Shown piece after piece: positions 28,258 to 36,930 of a stretch of 64,000 nucleotides of DNA. Made by a program: the position numbers and the translations under genes. Within the stretch, counting starts at the first letter, position 1. Every line of letters starts with the position of its first letter. A model generated the notes under the pieces. The model saw only the letters and a list, made by a program, of their open reading frames with translations, was not told where the DNA came from and did not search any database. The stretch comes from Phytohabitans rumicis (GTDB taxonomy: Bacteria > Actinomycetota > Actinomycetes > Mycobacteriales > Micromonosporaceae): positions 2,356,001 to 2,420,000 of the forward strand of contig NZ_BLPG01000001.1 of assembly GCF_011764445.1 (NCBI RefSeq). Reading direction: 5' to 3'.

Positions 28258-28323
28258 ATCTTTTCGATTTCCTCACCCACCACCTATCGTGGCGATACGT
28301 ACCTTTCCACGGGATTTGGGTGG

Positions 28324-28983
28324 GTGGCAGTGGGTGATCAAGCGCAGTCCGGTTGGGATCGGCGCCTGACGAAGCAGCGGCTCGAGCTCGTCGCTACGGT
28401 GATCCTCGCCGTGGCGGCGCTGGCCACGACGTTCAGCGGCTACCAGGCGTCGCTGTGGGACGGCATCCAGTCGACCGACTACTCGAAGGCGTCGGCGCTG
28501 CGAACCGAGGCCGCGCAGAAGCACACCGAGGCGAACCAACTGCGCCTGGCCGATCTGAGCGTCTTTGAGAGCTACCTGGAGGCGCAGGCCATCGGCGCCG
28601 ATGAACTGGCTCGGTTCTACCGGGTGCGATTCCGGGAGGAGTTCGAGATCGCGTTCAACGCGTGGGAGTCGCTGCAGCCACGGACCAACCCCGACGCGCC
28701 GCCGAGCCCGCTGGCCATGCCGGACTACCAGTTGGCTGTCGAACAGCAGGCGCGTGACCTGACGGCGCGGGCGGAGTCCACCTTCGCCGCCGGCCAGGAC
28801 GCGAACTCGTATTCGGATGCCTTTACGCTCGCGACGCTGTTCTTCGCGGCCGTGCTGTTCTTCGCCGCCGTCTCCGAACGGTTCTCCCACCGGCCATACC
28901 GGGCGGTGCTCTTGGGGATCGCGGCCCTCGGCCTCATCGGCGGGGCGATCATCACGGCCAGCCAGCCGCTGACCACCGGCTGA
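28324..28983 (+). CDS. Hypothetical membrane protein with three membrane helices
   Basis: About 219 residues. One N-terminal helix (LELVATVILAVAALATTFSG), a long soluble loop of about 120 residues (KASALRTEAAQKHTEANQLR, then ELARFYRVRFREEFEIAFNA), and two C-terminal helices (TLFFAAVLFFAAVSERF and AVLLGIAALGLIGGAI). The overall plan resembles bacterial proteins annotated only as DUF4337-like or hypothetical. The frame is open back to 28117 but that extension runs through repeat copy A, so I use the GTG at 28324 (or 28330). It ends 3 bp from the convergent YciO gene. Confidence 0.75.
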   Translation: MAVGDQAQSGWDRRLTKQRLELVATVILAVAALATTFSGYQASLWDGIQSTDYSKASALRTEAAQKHTEANQLRLADLSVFESYLEAQAIGADELARFYRVRFREEFEIAFNAWESLQPRTNPDAPPSPLAMPDYQLAVEQQARDLTARAESTFAAGQDANSYSDAFTLATLFFAAVLFFAAVSERFSHRPYRAVLLGIAALGLIGGAIITASQPLTTG

Positions 28984-28986
28984 GCG

Positions 28987-29607
28987 CTATTCGAATCGCG
29001 ATGGATCGCCGGCGCCGACGCGTACGATCTGCGGCTCGTCCTGGGACAGGTCGACGACGGTGGTGGGCTCGGTCCCGCAGTCGCCGGAGTCGATCACGGC
29101 GTCGATCTCGTGTTCGAGTCGCTGCTTGATCTGCTGGCCGTTCGTCATGGGGTCGTCCTCCCCGGGCAGCAGCAGGGTGCTGGACAGCATCGGTTCGCCG
29201 AGTTCGGCCAGTAGTGCCTGCGCGACGCGGTGGTCGGGAATACGCACGCCGACCGTGCGCTTGCGCGGGTGCATCAGCCGACGCGGCACGTCCCGGGTCG
29301 CCGGCAGCACGAACGTGTACGGGCCGGGTGTGGCGGCCTTGATCAGCCGGAACATCGAGTTAGTAATCTTGACGAGCTGGCCGAGTTGGGCGAAGTCCCG
29401 GCAGACGAGCGTGAAATGGTGGCTCGGGTCGAGCTTGCGGATGTCGCGGATGCGCTCCAGGCTGGCCGTGTTGCCCATTTGGCAGCCGAGAGCGAAGCAC
29501 GAGTCCGTCGGATATGCGATCAGCCCGCCCGCGCGCACCACGTCGACGACCTGCCGGATCGAACGCGGCTGCGGGTTGTCCGGATGCACCTCGAAATAGG
29601 TCGCCAC
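28987..29607 (-). CDS. YciO/TsaC (Sua5-YrdC) family L-threonylcarbamoyladenylate synthase-like protein
   Basis: 206 residues, exactly the YciO length. Hallmarks: YPTDSCFALGCQMGN (nucleotide/threonine pocket), IRKLDPSHHFTLVCRD (KRxxxKP-type region), PGPYTFVLPATRDVPRRLMH and VGVRIPDHRVAQALL. YrdC enzymes make threonylcarbamoyl-AMP for tRNA t6A37; the YciO branch shares the fold but its in vivo role is less certain, so tRNA modification is likely but not proven here. GTG start at 29607. RNase HI lies immediately upstream on the same strand. Confidence 0.88.
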   Translation of the reverse strand: MATYFEVHPDNPQPRSIRQVVDVVRAGGLIAYPTDSCFALGCQMGNTASLERIRDIRKLDPSHHFTLVCRDFAQLGQLVKITNSMFRLIKAATPGPYTFVLPATRDVPRRLMHPRKRTVGVRIPDHRVAQALLAELGEPMLSSTLLLPGEDDPMTNGQQIKQRLEHEIDAVIDSGDCGTEPTTVVDLSQDEPQIVRVGAGDPSRFE

Positions 29608-29647
29608 CGGGTGAGCGTAGTTCGCACCTTGGGGCGACAAAATGCGG

Positions 29648-30109
29648 TTACGCCTTTCGCGCCTCCCGCATGCCTTTGGCCGCCAGTTGATCAGCACGCT
29701 CGTTCTCCGGATGGCCGGCGTGGCCCTTGACCCAGTGCCACTCCACCTGATGCCGGCCGACCGCGGCGTCCAGGCGCCGCCACAGGTCGGCGTTCTTGAC
29801 CGGCTGCTTGCCCGTGGTCTGCCAGCCGTTCTGCTTCCAGCGCAGGACCCACTTCGTGATGCCGTCCCGCACATAGGTGCTGTCGGTGTGTACCCGAACC
29901 ACCGAAGGCCGGGTCAGACTCTCCAGCGCCACGATCGGGGCCATCAGCTCCATCCGGTTGTTGGTTGTCGCGGTCGCCTCACCACCGCAGAGTTCCTTCT
30001 CGTACGCGCCGTACCGCAGCAGCGCGCCCCAACCGCCCGGCCCCGGATTTCCGCTGCACGCGCCGTCGGTGTAGATGTCCACCGCCCGAGGCCGGTCATC
30101 ACGCGGCAT
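29648..30109 (-). CDS. rnhA: Ribonuclease HI
   Basis: 153 residues. All four catalytic acidic residues are visible: Asp in [17 protein letters not shown], Glu in [13 protein letters not shown], Asp in [12 protein letters not shown] and Asp in [11 protein letters not shown]. The catalytic His is in [11 protein letters not shown]. It degrades the RNA strand of RNA-DNA hybrids in the cytoplasm. The upstream hypothetical gene overlaps its start by 11 bp, so the two are probably co-transcribed. Confidence 0.95.
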   Translation of the reverse strand: MPRDDRPRAVDIYTDGACSGNPGPGGWGALLRYGAYEKELCGGEATATTNNRMELMAPIVALESLTRPSVVRVHTDSTYVRDGITKWVLRWKQNGWQTTGKQPVKNADLWRRLDAAVGRHQVEWHWVKGHAGHPENERADQLAAKGMREARKA

Positions 30110-31381
30110 GGAGTTCGGCTTTTAGGTCGGCTGGGCATTCCCAGAGTGCGCGGGTGAGGCGTGCGTTGCTCCCGCTCCACGTCATCGTGAGGCGGCAGGC
30201 GCCGTCACGGGTGTCGAGCGCGACCATGGGTTTGACCGATTGGCTCAGCCCCTTCAGTCCGAACAGGGCGATCGGTTCGGCCGCGGGCCGGCGGGCCGTC
30301 TGCCGCTCGTCCTGCCAGACCTGGTACGCGGCGGCCAGCCGCCAAGGTGCGCAGGTTCGCAACTGCTCGTACAGCGTCTTGACCCAGGTGTCGGTGTATC
30401 GGGCGTACTGATAGCTGATCGGATAGCCGTCGAGTAGCGCGGCGAGACGGGTGTCGACGTCGACGCCGCACCGGGTGAGCGCGTCTGCCAGCGCGTGCCG
30501 GTCGAGCAGGGCGAGGATGGGGCGCGCCTGGTCGGCGTCCGGTACCTGCCACCGTTGCTCGGCGGTGACGTCGCGGTGGGCCGTGCTCCACAGCCACGGC
30601 AGCCGATCCCACCGATGGTCCTGGTTCGCACCGATCAACGCCTCGACGCTGACCGCGAGCTCGTCGCCGTCCGCCCGCACGGCGAGCCACGGTCCACGCT
30701 TGCTCAGGCCAGCCTGGTACCCGGTGAGCGCGACAACGGCGCTCTTGGCGTAGCGGCCGAACCTGTCGCGGGGAAAGTGGAAGCAGAGCTGGGCCTGGTC
30801 CAGCTCGGCCAGGTGCCGGGCGAGGGCCCGACTCTGCTGCGGCGGGACCGCCGAGGCGTCCACCGCCAGCCGGACCCGGGCGGCCGCGGCCGCCGAGCGG
30901 CGGGCCTCGACCTGACGGGCGAGCTCCGCCTGCCTGCGGGCCGGGTCGGCACGGGGCGCGGTGGCGCGCAGCATGTCCCGATACCCGTGCCACAGCCGGA
31001 TCGCGTCGACCACCGCCTCCGGCTCCCGGACCAGTCGCCGCGGCGCCCAGACGGCAGGCGGATTCCCGGGGCCATCGCCGCGCCCTTCCAGGGTGCTGAC
31101 CTCGAAGACGACCTCGCCGTCGATGTCGTACTCCAGCTCCACGTCGCGCACCCAGGTATCGCCGTCTCGGCGCGCGGCCACCACGGTGACCTGCATCCGC
31201 CCGTGTCGGCCGCGTCGCGGACGGAAAGGCCGGTCAGCCCATCAGGTATCGCGCCGTAGAGGTCGTAGTACGGCACCAGCACGCCGAAAGCGGCCTCGAT
31301 GCCCAGCTCGCGCAATCGGGCGGACACCCCGGCCAGCAGAAGCTCACGACGCGTACGGAATCGGTCGAGCGGCTGCGACAC
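30099..31381 (-). CDS. Hypothetical protein (about 427 aa), frameshifted
   Basis: The first part ([20 protein letters not shown] to SVRDAADTG) reads in one frame and the rest ([20 protein letters not shown] to the stop) in another. One extra C in the plus-strand run at 31200-31202 joins them as [10 protein letters not shown]. The second part alone is open from an ATG at 31196 (365 residues) and may be annotated separately. Features: an acidic [20 protein letters not shown] strand region and several Trp/Tyr-rich segments ([17 protein letters not shown]). No named domain recognised. GTG at 31381 is the preferred start; an ATG at 31426 would add 15 residues. Confidence 0.65.
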
Positions 31382-31435
31382 GCGCGCAATCCTGCCACAG
31401 CACCCGTCTCGCACGCGGTAGGGCATGATCACCCG

Positions 31436-31960
31436 GTGCCGAAATCCCGTTGCGACCTGCTGCGTTGGCAATTCGACATGACCTGGTCGCTGTTCGAGTA
31501 CCACCTCGAGCGGCTGGCACCGGCCGATGTGCTCTGGGAACCCGCCGCGCACTGCTGGACGGTACGACCGGGTGCCGAGGGCGGATGGACGCCGGACTGG
31601 GCGGACGCCGAGCCCGACCCTGTCCCCGTCCCGACGATCGGCTGGATCACCTGGCACATCGGCTGGTGGTGGAGCGTCACGATCGACCACGCCCAGGGGC
31701 GGACCCCGCGGGAACGCACCGACATCCACTGGCCCGGGGACGGCATCAGGACCGTGGCGTGGCTGCGTGACCTGCGTACCGAGTGGTTGGCGGTGCTCGG
31801 CCGGCTCAGCGACGCCGACCTCGATGAGACCGCGCCGTTCCCGTGGCAGGACGACCCCGAACACACCGTCGCCCACATGATCGCCTGGGTGAACGCCGAG
31901 CTGATGAAGAACTGCGCCGAGATCGGCCAACTCCGGTTGCTACGGATCGCGCGCGGGTAG
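31436..31960 (+). CDS. DinB superfamily protein
   Basis: 174 residues starting from a GTG at 31436. The four-helix DinB fold is suggested by DLLRWQFDMTWSLFEYHLER at the start, IGWITWHIGWWWSVTID (first His ligand) in the middle and HTVAHMIAWVNAELMKNCAE (third His) near the end. Most members bind a divalent metal through three His; some are mycothiol-dependent transferases in actinomycetes. Activity here cannot be assigned. Divergent from the preceding hypothetical gene. Confidence 0.82.
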   Translation: MPKSRCDLLRWQFDMTWSLFEYHLERLAPADVLWEPAAHCWTVRPGAEGGWTPDWADAEPDPVPVPTIGWITWHIGWWWSVTIDHAQGRTPRERTDIHWPGDGIRTVAWLRDLRTEWLAVLGRLSDADLDETAPFPWQDDPEHTVAHMIAWVNAELMKNCAEIGQLRLLRIARG

Positions 31961-32380
31961 CCGTACACGTCGCCCACAAGGCGGTCTCTCGCGGCCGGCA
32001 ACCGCGTTCTGGTCGAGCACGAGCGGCGCGGCGGCCGTGTCGCGATGTGATCGTGGCGAGGAACTGCCCCTCCAGAGCGTGGCGCGCAATTCGTTGTCGG
32101 CGCGGTCGACAAGGCGTCGAGCGAGCACGTTGCGCCTCTTGATCTTTCTTGGTGGGGCAGGGCGGGATTTTGAGGGCGGAAATGCCCGACATAACCGGAC
32201 GCAAGATCCCGGTTCGGCCCACCAAGTGAGATCAAACGGCTCCGTGGGGATCAGCTTGACAAGCCGCGATCATGAATTGCGCGCCAGGCTCTCCAAGGGC
32301 AGAAATTCGCCACAGACGACCCGAGCAGCCACCGCCGCCGGGCTCGGCGTTGCTCTGGCGACTGCCTCGTTGGTGGCGCT

Positions 32381-32415
32381 ACGCCCCGCCCCAGTAGGGG
32401 ACCCCTACGGGGCGT
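32381..32415. repeat. GC-rich inverted repeat (hairpin 1)
   Basis: ACGCCCC at 32381-32387 pairs with GGGGCGT at 32409-32415, and GTAGGGG at 32394-32400 pairs with CCCCTAC at 32402-32408. A 6-nt bulge lies on the left arm. A palindrome CGTCGCGACG follows directly. Confidence 0.6.
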
Positions 32416-32421
32416 CGCGAC

Positions 32422-32475
32422 GTGAGTAGGGCGCCCCTATACCTGTCCGGACGGGCATAGGGGCACCCCACTCAC
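32422..32475. repeat. 19-bp near-perfect inverted repeat (hairpin 2)
   Basis: Arms 32422-32440 and 32457-32475 match at 17 of 19 positions (GTGAGTAGGGCGCCCCTAT type). The 16-nt loop itself contains the palindrome GTCCGGAC. It shares the CCCCTA/TAGGGG words with hairpin 1. Confidence 0.7.
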
Positions 32476-32580
32476 GCCGCTCGCCCCAGGAGGGCCCCTA
32501 CGTCGATCAAGGACTTTCGCGTGGATCAAGGGCCGACGGCCGCCTGTGCCGGGTGTGGGAGGTGCTCGTGCTCGCCGTGG

Positions 32581-33333
32581 TCAGGGCCGGAAGCTGGCTC
32601 GGTAATCCGTGGGTGTACGTGCGGTCAGCTGTCGGAACGCGGCGTTGAAGGCTGACAGCGAGGTGTAGCCGACCATGAATGCGATCTTGGTGATCGGTGT
32701 GTCGCCCGCAGCGAGTTCTTCGATCGCGCGTAGCACCCGCATGCGGCGCAGGACTGCCCGCCATGTCATGCCGGTCTCGTCCTCGAAACGCCGCGCCAGC
32801 GACCGCGGTGCCAGGCCCACCTCGTCCGCCACGTCCTCGAAGCTGATCTGGCTGCCGAGCCGCTGCGCGGTCAGGTGCAGGGCTCGGCGTAGTTCCGGTG
32901 ACCGCCCGGCCGGCACGACGACTGGACTCGGCTGCTCGGCCAGCCGCCAGGTCACCGCGGCGAGGGCCGCGAACAGCGTCTCGGCGTACGCCGTGAGGGG
33001 TTCGTCGCTGTCGCCCCACGCGCCGCACTCGCTCACCAGTACGCGCGCCAAGGGGGTGAGGTCGAACACGGTCAACGGCGCGGGCGGGCCCGGCGTGAAC
33101 CCGGTATCGAACAGGACCGATGCGGTGGTGACCGGCTGCGGGATGCTCACCTGGATCGCCCGGCCCGCCTCGATCAGGGCGGCCCGTGCCGGCGGCAGCA
33201 GCCATGCCTGGCCCTGCGCTTCCAGCCGCAGGACGCCGGCTGAGGCGCAGAGCAGGTAGTGCCGGTCCACATTGAGAACGCGGGCCGGCTCCCGCGCGAA
33301 GGTGCGGACGAAGCTGTACGCCTTCCGGGTCAT
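32581..33333 (-). CDS. AraC family transcriptional regulator
   Basis: 250 residues. N-terminal cupin-like sensor (YLLCASAGVLRLEAQGQAWL) and C-terminal double HTH: ISFEDVADEVGLAPRSLARR and ITKIAFMVGYTSLSAFNAAF, ending with the family signature LTARTPTDYRASF. The ABM monooxygenase gene lies 45 bp upstream on the same strand, so the pair may be one operon with the regulator second. It probably senses a small ligand through the cupin domain. Confidence 0.9.
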   Translation of the reverse strand: MTRKAYSFVRTFAREPARVLNVDRHYLLCASAGVLRLEAQGQAWLLPPARAALIEAGRAIQVSIPQPVTTASVLFDTGFTPGPPAPLTVFDLTPLARVLVSECGAWGDSDEPLTAYAETLFAALAAVTWRLAEQPSPVVVPAGRSPELRRALHLTAQRLGSQISFEDVADEVGLAPRSLARRFEDETGMTWRAVLRRMRVLRAIEELAAGDTPITKIAFMVGYTSLSAFNAAFRQLTARTPTDYRASFRP

Positions 33334-33378
33334 CGACGGCCTCGCACCACCCGATCGTAGGAGCCGCCGTGCCGCCGC

Positions 33379-33681
33379 TCAGGCAAGGGTCTCCCGCAGC
33401 TCCGCGTGAAAGCGCCGGCTCACCGGCGCCCCGATCATCATCGGCCGAAGCACCTCGCCGGAGCGGGCGAAGGAATCCGACTGCTGGTAGCCGACGAACG
33501 ACTCCTCATCGTCCCACTCGTGGATCACGCCAACCCTGTTCTCGTCCTCGCGGTCGGCGTAAACCCGGAAGGCGACATTGCCCGGCATCGCACGCACCTG
33601 CTCACGTTCCCCGTCGAGCTGGGCCAGGGCAGCCGGCCGGTCGGCAGCAGCGGTACTGAAGTCGAGAATCACGATAAACAC
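33379..33681 (-). CDS. Antibiotic biosynthesis monooxygenase (ABM) domain protein
   Basis: 100 residues, a single ABM ferredoxin-like domain: MFIVILDFSTAAADRPAALA, MPGNVAFRVYADREDENRVG and VIHEWDDEESFVGYQQSD. Members are small dimeric cofactor-free oxygenases, quinol monooxygenases or simply stress proteins; the exact reaction is unclear. It is just upstream of the AraC gene and probably under its control. Confidence 0.82.
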   Translation of the reverse strand: MFIVILDFSTAAADRPAALAQLDGEREQVRAMPGNVAFRVYADREDENRVGVIHEWDDEESFVGYQQSDSFARSGEVLRPMMIGAPVSRRFHAELRETLA

Positions 33682-33821
33682 AGGGACCTCCTGGAACGCG
33701 CGGCGATCGCCGCTGACCGAATACCCCGATCCTCACGCCGCGCCTACCCGGCCAACCTCCCTGAGCCGGACGCGTTCACGCTTCCAACGGACACACCCGC
33801 CCGGCACCGGAGGAACCTGCG

Positions 33822-34619
33822 CTACGCGGGCACCCAGTCGAGGCCGCCCACCTCGTTCACCTCAGCCCGGTAGCCGCCGCACGGCTGGCCGCTGTCCAGC
33901 GCCCGCGCGGTCTGCTCCAGCAGCGTCGCCAGCGAGTCCGGCTCACCCTCGAAATGCATGCCGTCTTCGTGGCTGTGCAGGCCAACCCGGCCACCGCCCT
34001 CGGGGCGCTGGTCGACCACCAGTACGTCACCGCCGAAGTCCTGCGCGAACGGGACGAACTTGGCGTGCCACCACCAGCCCGGCTGGTCGCCCGCCCGCTC
34101 GATGATGCCGCACCGGGTACGCCAGTCCTGCCGCACCTCGTCCAGGGACATCAGCCCGTACATCGGCGGCAGCTGGAACACCGTGGACAAGTTGGTCGTG
34201 CGCGCCCCGTCATGCCGGCGCAACGACGCGACCAGATCGGCGGGGAAGCCGACCGACATCGCCGCCTCGGCGGCCCGTACCCGACGCGCCGAGGCCGGCG
34301 CCTTCAGCGTTGCCAGCGTGGCGGGCGCGTGCGCGCGGAGCCACCGCTCGATGCGGTCCCACGCCCGGTTGACCCGCGCGGTGACATCCGGCTGGCCGGT
34401 GGCGCGCGGCGGCTCCGGCGGGCGGCCGGTCGGGCAGAGCGCGCCCGGCGGGTGCGGCGTACGCGGCGGTTCACTGTGGACGTACGTGGGTATCGCCGTC
34501 GGCAGCGCAGGCCGCGGCCGGGTGGTCAGCTCGACCCGGACCTCGGGCCCGCCGGTCTGACAGCCGGCGGCCACGATGGCGAGGACAGCGAGGACGGCGA
34601 TCAGGGTGACCCGGCGCAC
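33822..34619 (-). CDS. Lipoprotein with SMI1/KNR4-type domain
   Basis: 265 residues. A lipobox (LAIVAAGC, Cys 19) is followed by a Pro-rich linker to about residue 75. A domain of about 180 residues then shows the SMI1/KNR4 pattern: RAAEAAMSVGFPADLVASLR, RHDGARTT, WWHAKFVPFAQDFGGDVLVV and GRVGLHSHEDG. In bacteria this domain is frequent in immunity proteins of toxin systems, but a surface-anchored form may do something else. No adjacent toxin gene is seen. The start is 9 bp after the stop of the Hsp70 fragment. Confidence 0.82.
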   Translation of the reverse strand: MRRVTLIAVLAVLAIVAAGCQTGGPEVRVELTTRPRPALPTAIPTYVHSEPPRTPHPPGALCPTGRPPEPPRATGQPDVTARVNRAWDRIERWLRAHAPATLATLKAPASARRVRAAEAAMSVGFPADLVASLRRHDGARTTNLSTVFQLPPMYGLMSLDEVRQDWRTRCGIIERAGDQPGWWWHAKFVPFAQDFGGDVLVVDQRPEGGGRVGLHSHEDGMHFEGEPDSLATLLEQTARALDSGQPCGGYRAEVNEVGGLDWVPA

Positions 34620-34628
34620 CGGGTCACC

Positions 34629-34949
34629 TTAGCCTCGGTCCGGGGCGGTGACCATCGCGAGCAGGCCGGGGCTCTCACCGCCGAGCAGCACCATGCCATC
34701 ATCCACGCGCTGCTTGGGGTGCGGCTCGAACGCGTCCGGTGTGGACATCGCCGTGTGCAGCGCGTCCCGGCCGACCAGAATCCGCCCGGTCGGGTCGACA
34801 CAGACCGCCGACGGCAGCAGCGGCGAGCCGTCGAACAGCAACGGCCGCGCGTCCCGATCCGGCAGGCGGAGGACCGCGACCGTGCTGGAGGTACCGAAGT
34901 CGATGCCCAACCGGGCCGCGGCAACCCGATCCGAAGCGGTCACCCGCAC
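34629..34949 (-). pseudogene. N-terminal fragment of an Hsp70-family ATPase
   Basis: Only 106 residues. RLGIDFGTSSTVAVLRLPD is the phosphate-1 loop of the Hsp70/actin ATPase fold, followed by LLFDGSPLLPSAVCVDPTGR and FEPHPKQRVDDGMVLLGG as in actinobacterial Hsp70-like proteins of 500 or more residues. The match stops at about residue 94, and the rest of the gene is absent. The next gene (lipoprotein) begins within 10 bp. I see no way to restore the frame with one base, so this looks like a true truncation rather than a homopolymer artefact. Confidence 0.7.
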
Positions 34950-34976
34950 AACGTATCGAACCCGATCACGCAGATC

Positions 34977-35243
34977 CTAAACGTCGACCCGCGCCTGCTT
35001 GTACCGTGTGCAGTCGTGGCTGCGGAGCACCAACGGCGGGAGATGGCGCTCGCCATCGAGGCAGACGACGGCCCGGAAACGGCGGCTGTAGGCGTACCGG
35101 TCGGCGGGCGCTACCGCGGCACATGGCTGCGGATCGCGGTCGAAGCAGCGGTTGCGTCCGTTTTGAAGGGCTCCCCAGACCACCGGACCACCGCAGTATC
35201 GGCACTCGTCCGAGCGCAGGGGTTTTGGGGCGTTAATACTCAT
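34977..35243 (-). CDS. Small CxxC protein of the 'CGGPVxW' type
   Basis: 88 residues beginning MSINAPKPLRSDECRYCGGP. CRYCGGPVVWGALQNGRNRC is the short zinc-ribbon-like knuckle seen in many small actinobacterial hypotheticals; a third pair near the end (SHDCTRYK) may complete a metal site. No enzymatic motif. It is upstream of the Hsp70 fragment on the same strand. Function unknown; nucleic-acid or protein binding is plausible. Confidence 0.65.
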   Translation of the reverse strand: MSINAPKPLRSDECRYCGGPVVWGALQNGRNRCFDRDPQPCAAVAPADRYAYSRRFRAVVCLDGERHLPPLVLRSHDCTRYKQARVDV

Positions 35244-35341
35244 TTGCGAATGATCTCAAAACATGTCCCTAATAGGCGCATTCTGGCCACGGCGCGGCGC
35301 AGTCGGAGGTGTCGGTCCCAGACCACAGGAGATGAGCCGAG

Positions 35342-35665
35342 ATGCAGTACCTGATTTCCGTGATCTTTGACAAGCCCGACCTCGCCACCCCGGACGAGAT
35401 GGCTGCGATCGACGTCTTCAACGACCAGCTCAACGCGGACGGTCACTGGGTCTTCGCCGGTGGCCTCGCGGAGCCAGGCGCGGCCACCGTCATCGACAAC
35501 CGCGGTGGGGAGGCGCTGTTCACCGACGGGCCGTTCCTCGAGTCCAAGGAGTACCTCGCCGGCTTCTGGATCATCGAGGCCGCCGGCCTCGACGTGGCGC
35601 ACAGGCTCGCCGCCGAGGGGTCGAGGGCCTGCAATCGGAAGGTCGAGGTGCGGCCGTTCCGGTGA
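35342..35665 (+). CDS. YciI/DGPF family protein (second copy)
   Basis: 107 residues: MQYLISVIFDKPDLATPDEM at the start and the hallmark TDGPFLESKEYLAGFWIIE in the middle. Shorter than the copy at 19836-20255. Its TGA overlaps the GTG of the following sigma gene by 4 bp (GTGA), so the two are translationally coupled. AGGAGATGAG lies upstream of the ATG. Probable target and partner of the ECF42 factor next to it. Confidence 0.88.
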   Translation: MQYLISVIFDKPDLATPDEMAAIDVFNDQLNADGHWVFAGGLAEPGAATVIDNRGGEALFTDGPFLESKEYLAGFWIIEAAGLDVAHRLAAEGSRACNRKVEVRPFR

Positions 35666-36894
35666 GCGAGGTCGACGTCCCGGAGGCGATCACCCAGGCG
35701 CACACGCGGGAGTGGGCGCGGGTGGTCGCCGCCCTGACCAGGCGTTTCGGTGACCTGGACATCGCCGAGGAGGCGGCGGCCGATGCGTTCGCGACCGCCG
35801 TCGAGCGGTGGCCGGCCGACGGCGTGCCCCCCAACCCCGGCGCCTGGCTGACCACCACCGCCAACCGCAAGGCCATCGACCGGATCCGGCGCGAGAACAA
35901 GCGCGACGACAAGCAGAAGGAGGCTCAGATGTTGTACGACGACGACCCGCCCGAGCCTCTCGGCGCCATCGACGACGAGCGGCTCCGCCTGATCTTCACC
36001 TGCTGTCACCCGGCGCTCGCGCTGGAGACCCGCGTGGCGCTGACGCTGCGCATGGTCGGCGGTCTGACCGTGCCCGAGATCGCCCGTGCCTTCCTGGTGC
36101 AGGAGACCGCCATGGGGCAGCGGATCACCCGCGCGAAGACCAAGATCAAGGCGGCTCGCATCCCCTATCGGGTGCCCTCCGCGGAGGATCTGCCGGCACG
36201 CGTCTCCGGCGTGCTCGCCGTCCTCTTCCTCGTCTTCAACGAGGGCTACCTGGCGACCGGCCCGGACACCGACCCCGTGCGTCACGACCTGACCGCCGAG
36301 GCGATCCGGCTCACCCACCTGATCCGTGACCTCATGCCGCAGGACGGCGAGGTGGCCGGGCTGCTGGCGCTGATGCTCCTCACCGAGGCCCGCCGCACCG
36401 CCCGGGTTTCGGCGACCGGCGAACTGGTCACCCTCGACGAGCAGGACCGCGGGGCCTGGGACGCGGCACTGGTCGCCGAGGGTCATCGGCTGGTGCGCGA
36501 GCGCCTGGCCGCCGGGGTGGCTCCGGGTCGCTACCAGATCCTCGCAGCGATCAACGCCGTACACACCTCCGCCCGCGATGTACGTGACACCGACTGGTCG
36601 CAGGTCGTCGCCCTCTACGACCAGCTCGTCCGCATCGACACCTCACCGATCATCGCCCTCAACCGGGCCATCGCGGTCGCCGAGCTTGACGGCCCAGAGG
36701 TCGCACTGGCAGCCGTCGACCGCCTTGAGGACAGGTTGGCCGGCTATCACGCCTTCCATGCGACCCGCGCCGACCTGCTGCGCCGGCTGGGGCGCAGTCA
36801 GAAGTCGCGCGCGGCGTACGACAAAGCCATCGAGCTGGCGGGCAACGCCGCCGAGATCGCCTACCTGACCCGCCGCCGCGACCAGCTGGGCTAG
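35662..36894 (+). CDS. ECF42-type sigma factor (second copy)
   Basis: 410 residues. Region 2 (DLDIAEEAAADAFATAVERW, then PNPGAWLTTTANRKAIDRIR), region 4 (LTVPEIARAFLVQETAMGQR) and the conserved VLFLVFNEGYLATG are clear. The C-terminal TPR-like extension (ALNRAIAVAELDGPEVALAA) matches that of the sigma factor at 20245-21387. Same gene order and coupling as the first module, but sequence differs enough to suggest separate regulons. Confidence 0.92.
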   Translation: MSEVDVPEAITQAHTREWARVVAALTRRFGDLDIAEEAAADAFATAVERWPADGVPPNPGAWLTTTANRKAIDRIRRENKRDDKQKEAQMLYDDDPPEPLGAIDDERLRLIFTCCHPALALETRVALTLRMVGGLTVPEIARAFLVQETAMGQRITRAKTKIKAARIPYRVPSAEDLPARVSGVLAVLFLVFNEGYLATGPDTDPVRHDLTAEAIRLTHLIRDLMPQDGEVAGLLALMLLTEARRTARVSATGELVTLDEQDRGAWDAALVAEGHRLVRERLAAGVAPGRYQILAAINAVHTSARDVRDTDWSQVVALYDQLVRIDTSPIIALNRAIAVAELDGPEVALAAVDRLEDRLAGYHAFHATRADLLRRLGRSQKSRAAYDKAIELAGNAAEIAYLTRRRDQLG

Positions 36895-36930
36895 ATCTTG
36901 AGGTTGGGCTCAGGATCAGGATCGAGTTCT

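Larger units (their letters stand above)
31961..32580. other. 620-bp intergenic region with GC palindromes
   Basis: No convincing gene: a plus-strand frame at 32037-32429 lacks a ribosome site and has low-complexity, Arg/Ser-rich content. The right part holds two strong hairpins (32381-32415 and 32422-32475) and further CCCCTA/TAGGGG blocks to about 32503. No RNA gene recognised. Confidence 0.6.

Noticed and set aside
28117-28323. N-terminal extension of the membrane protein at 28324
   Set aside because: It would translate repeat copy A; the first sensible start (GTG at 28324 or 28330) lies after the repeat.
32037-32429. Possible 130-residue gene in the 620-bp intergenic region
   Set aside because: No ribosome site, no recognisable domain, Arg/Ser-rich content and an end inside hairpin 1.
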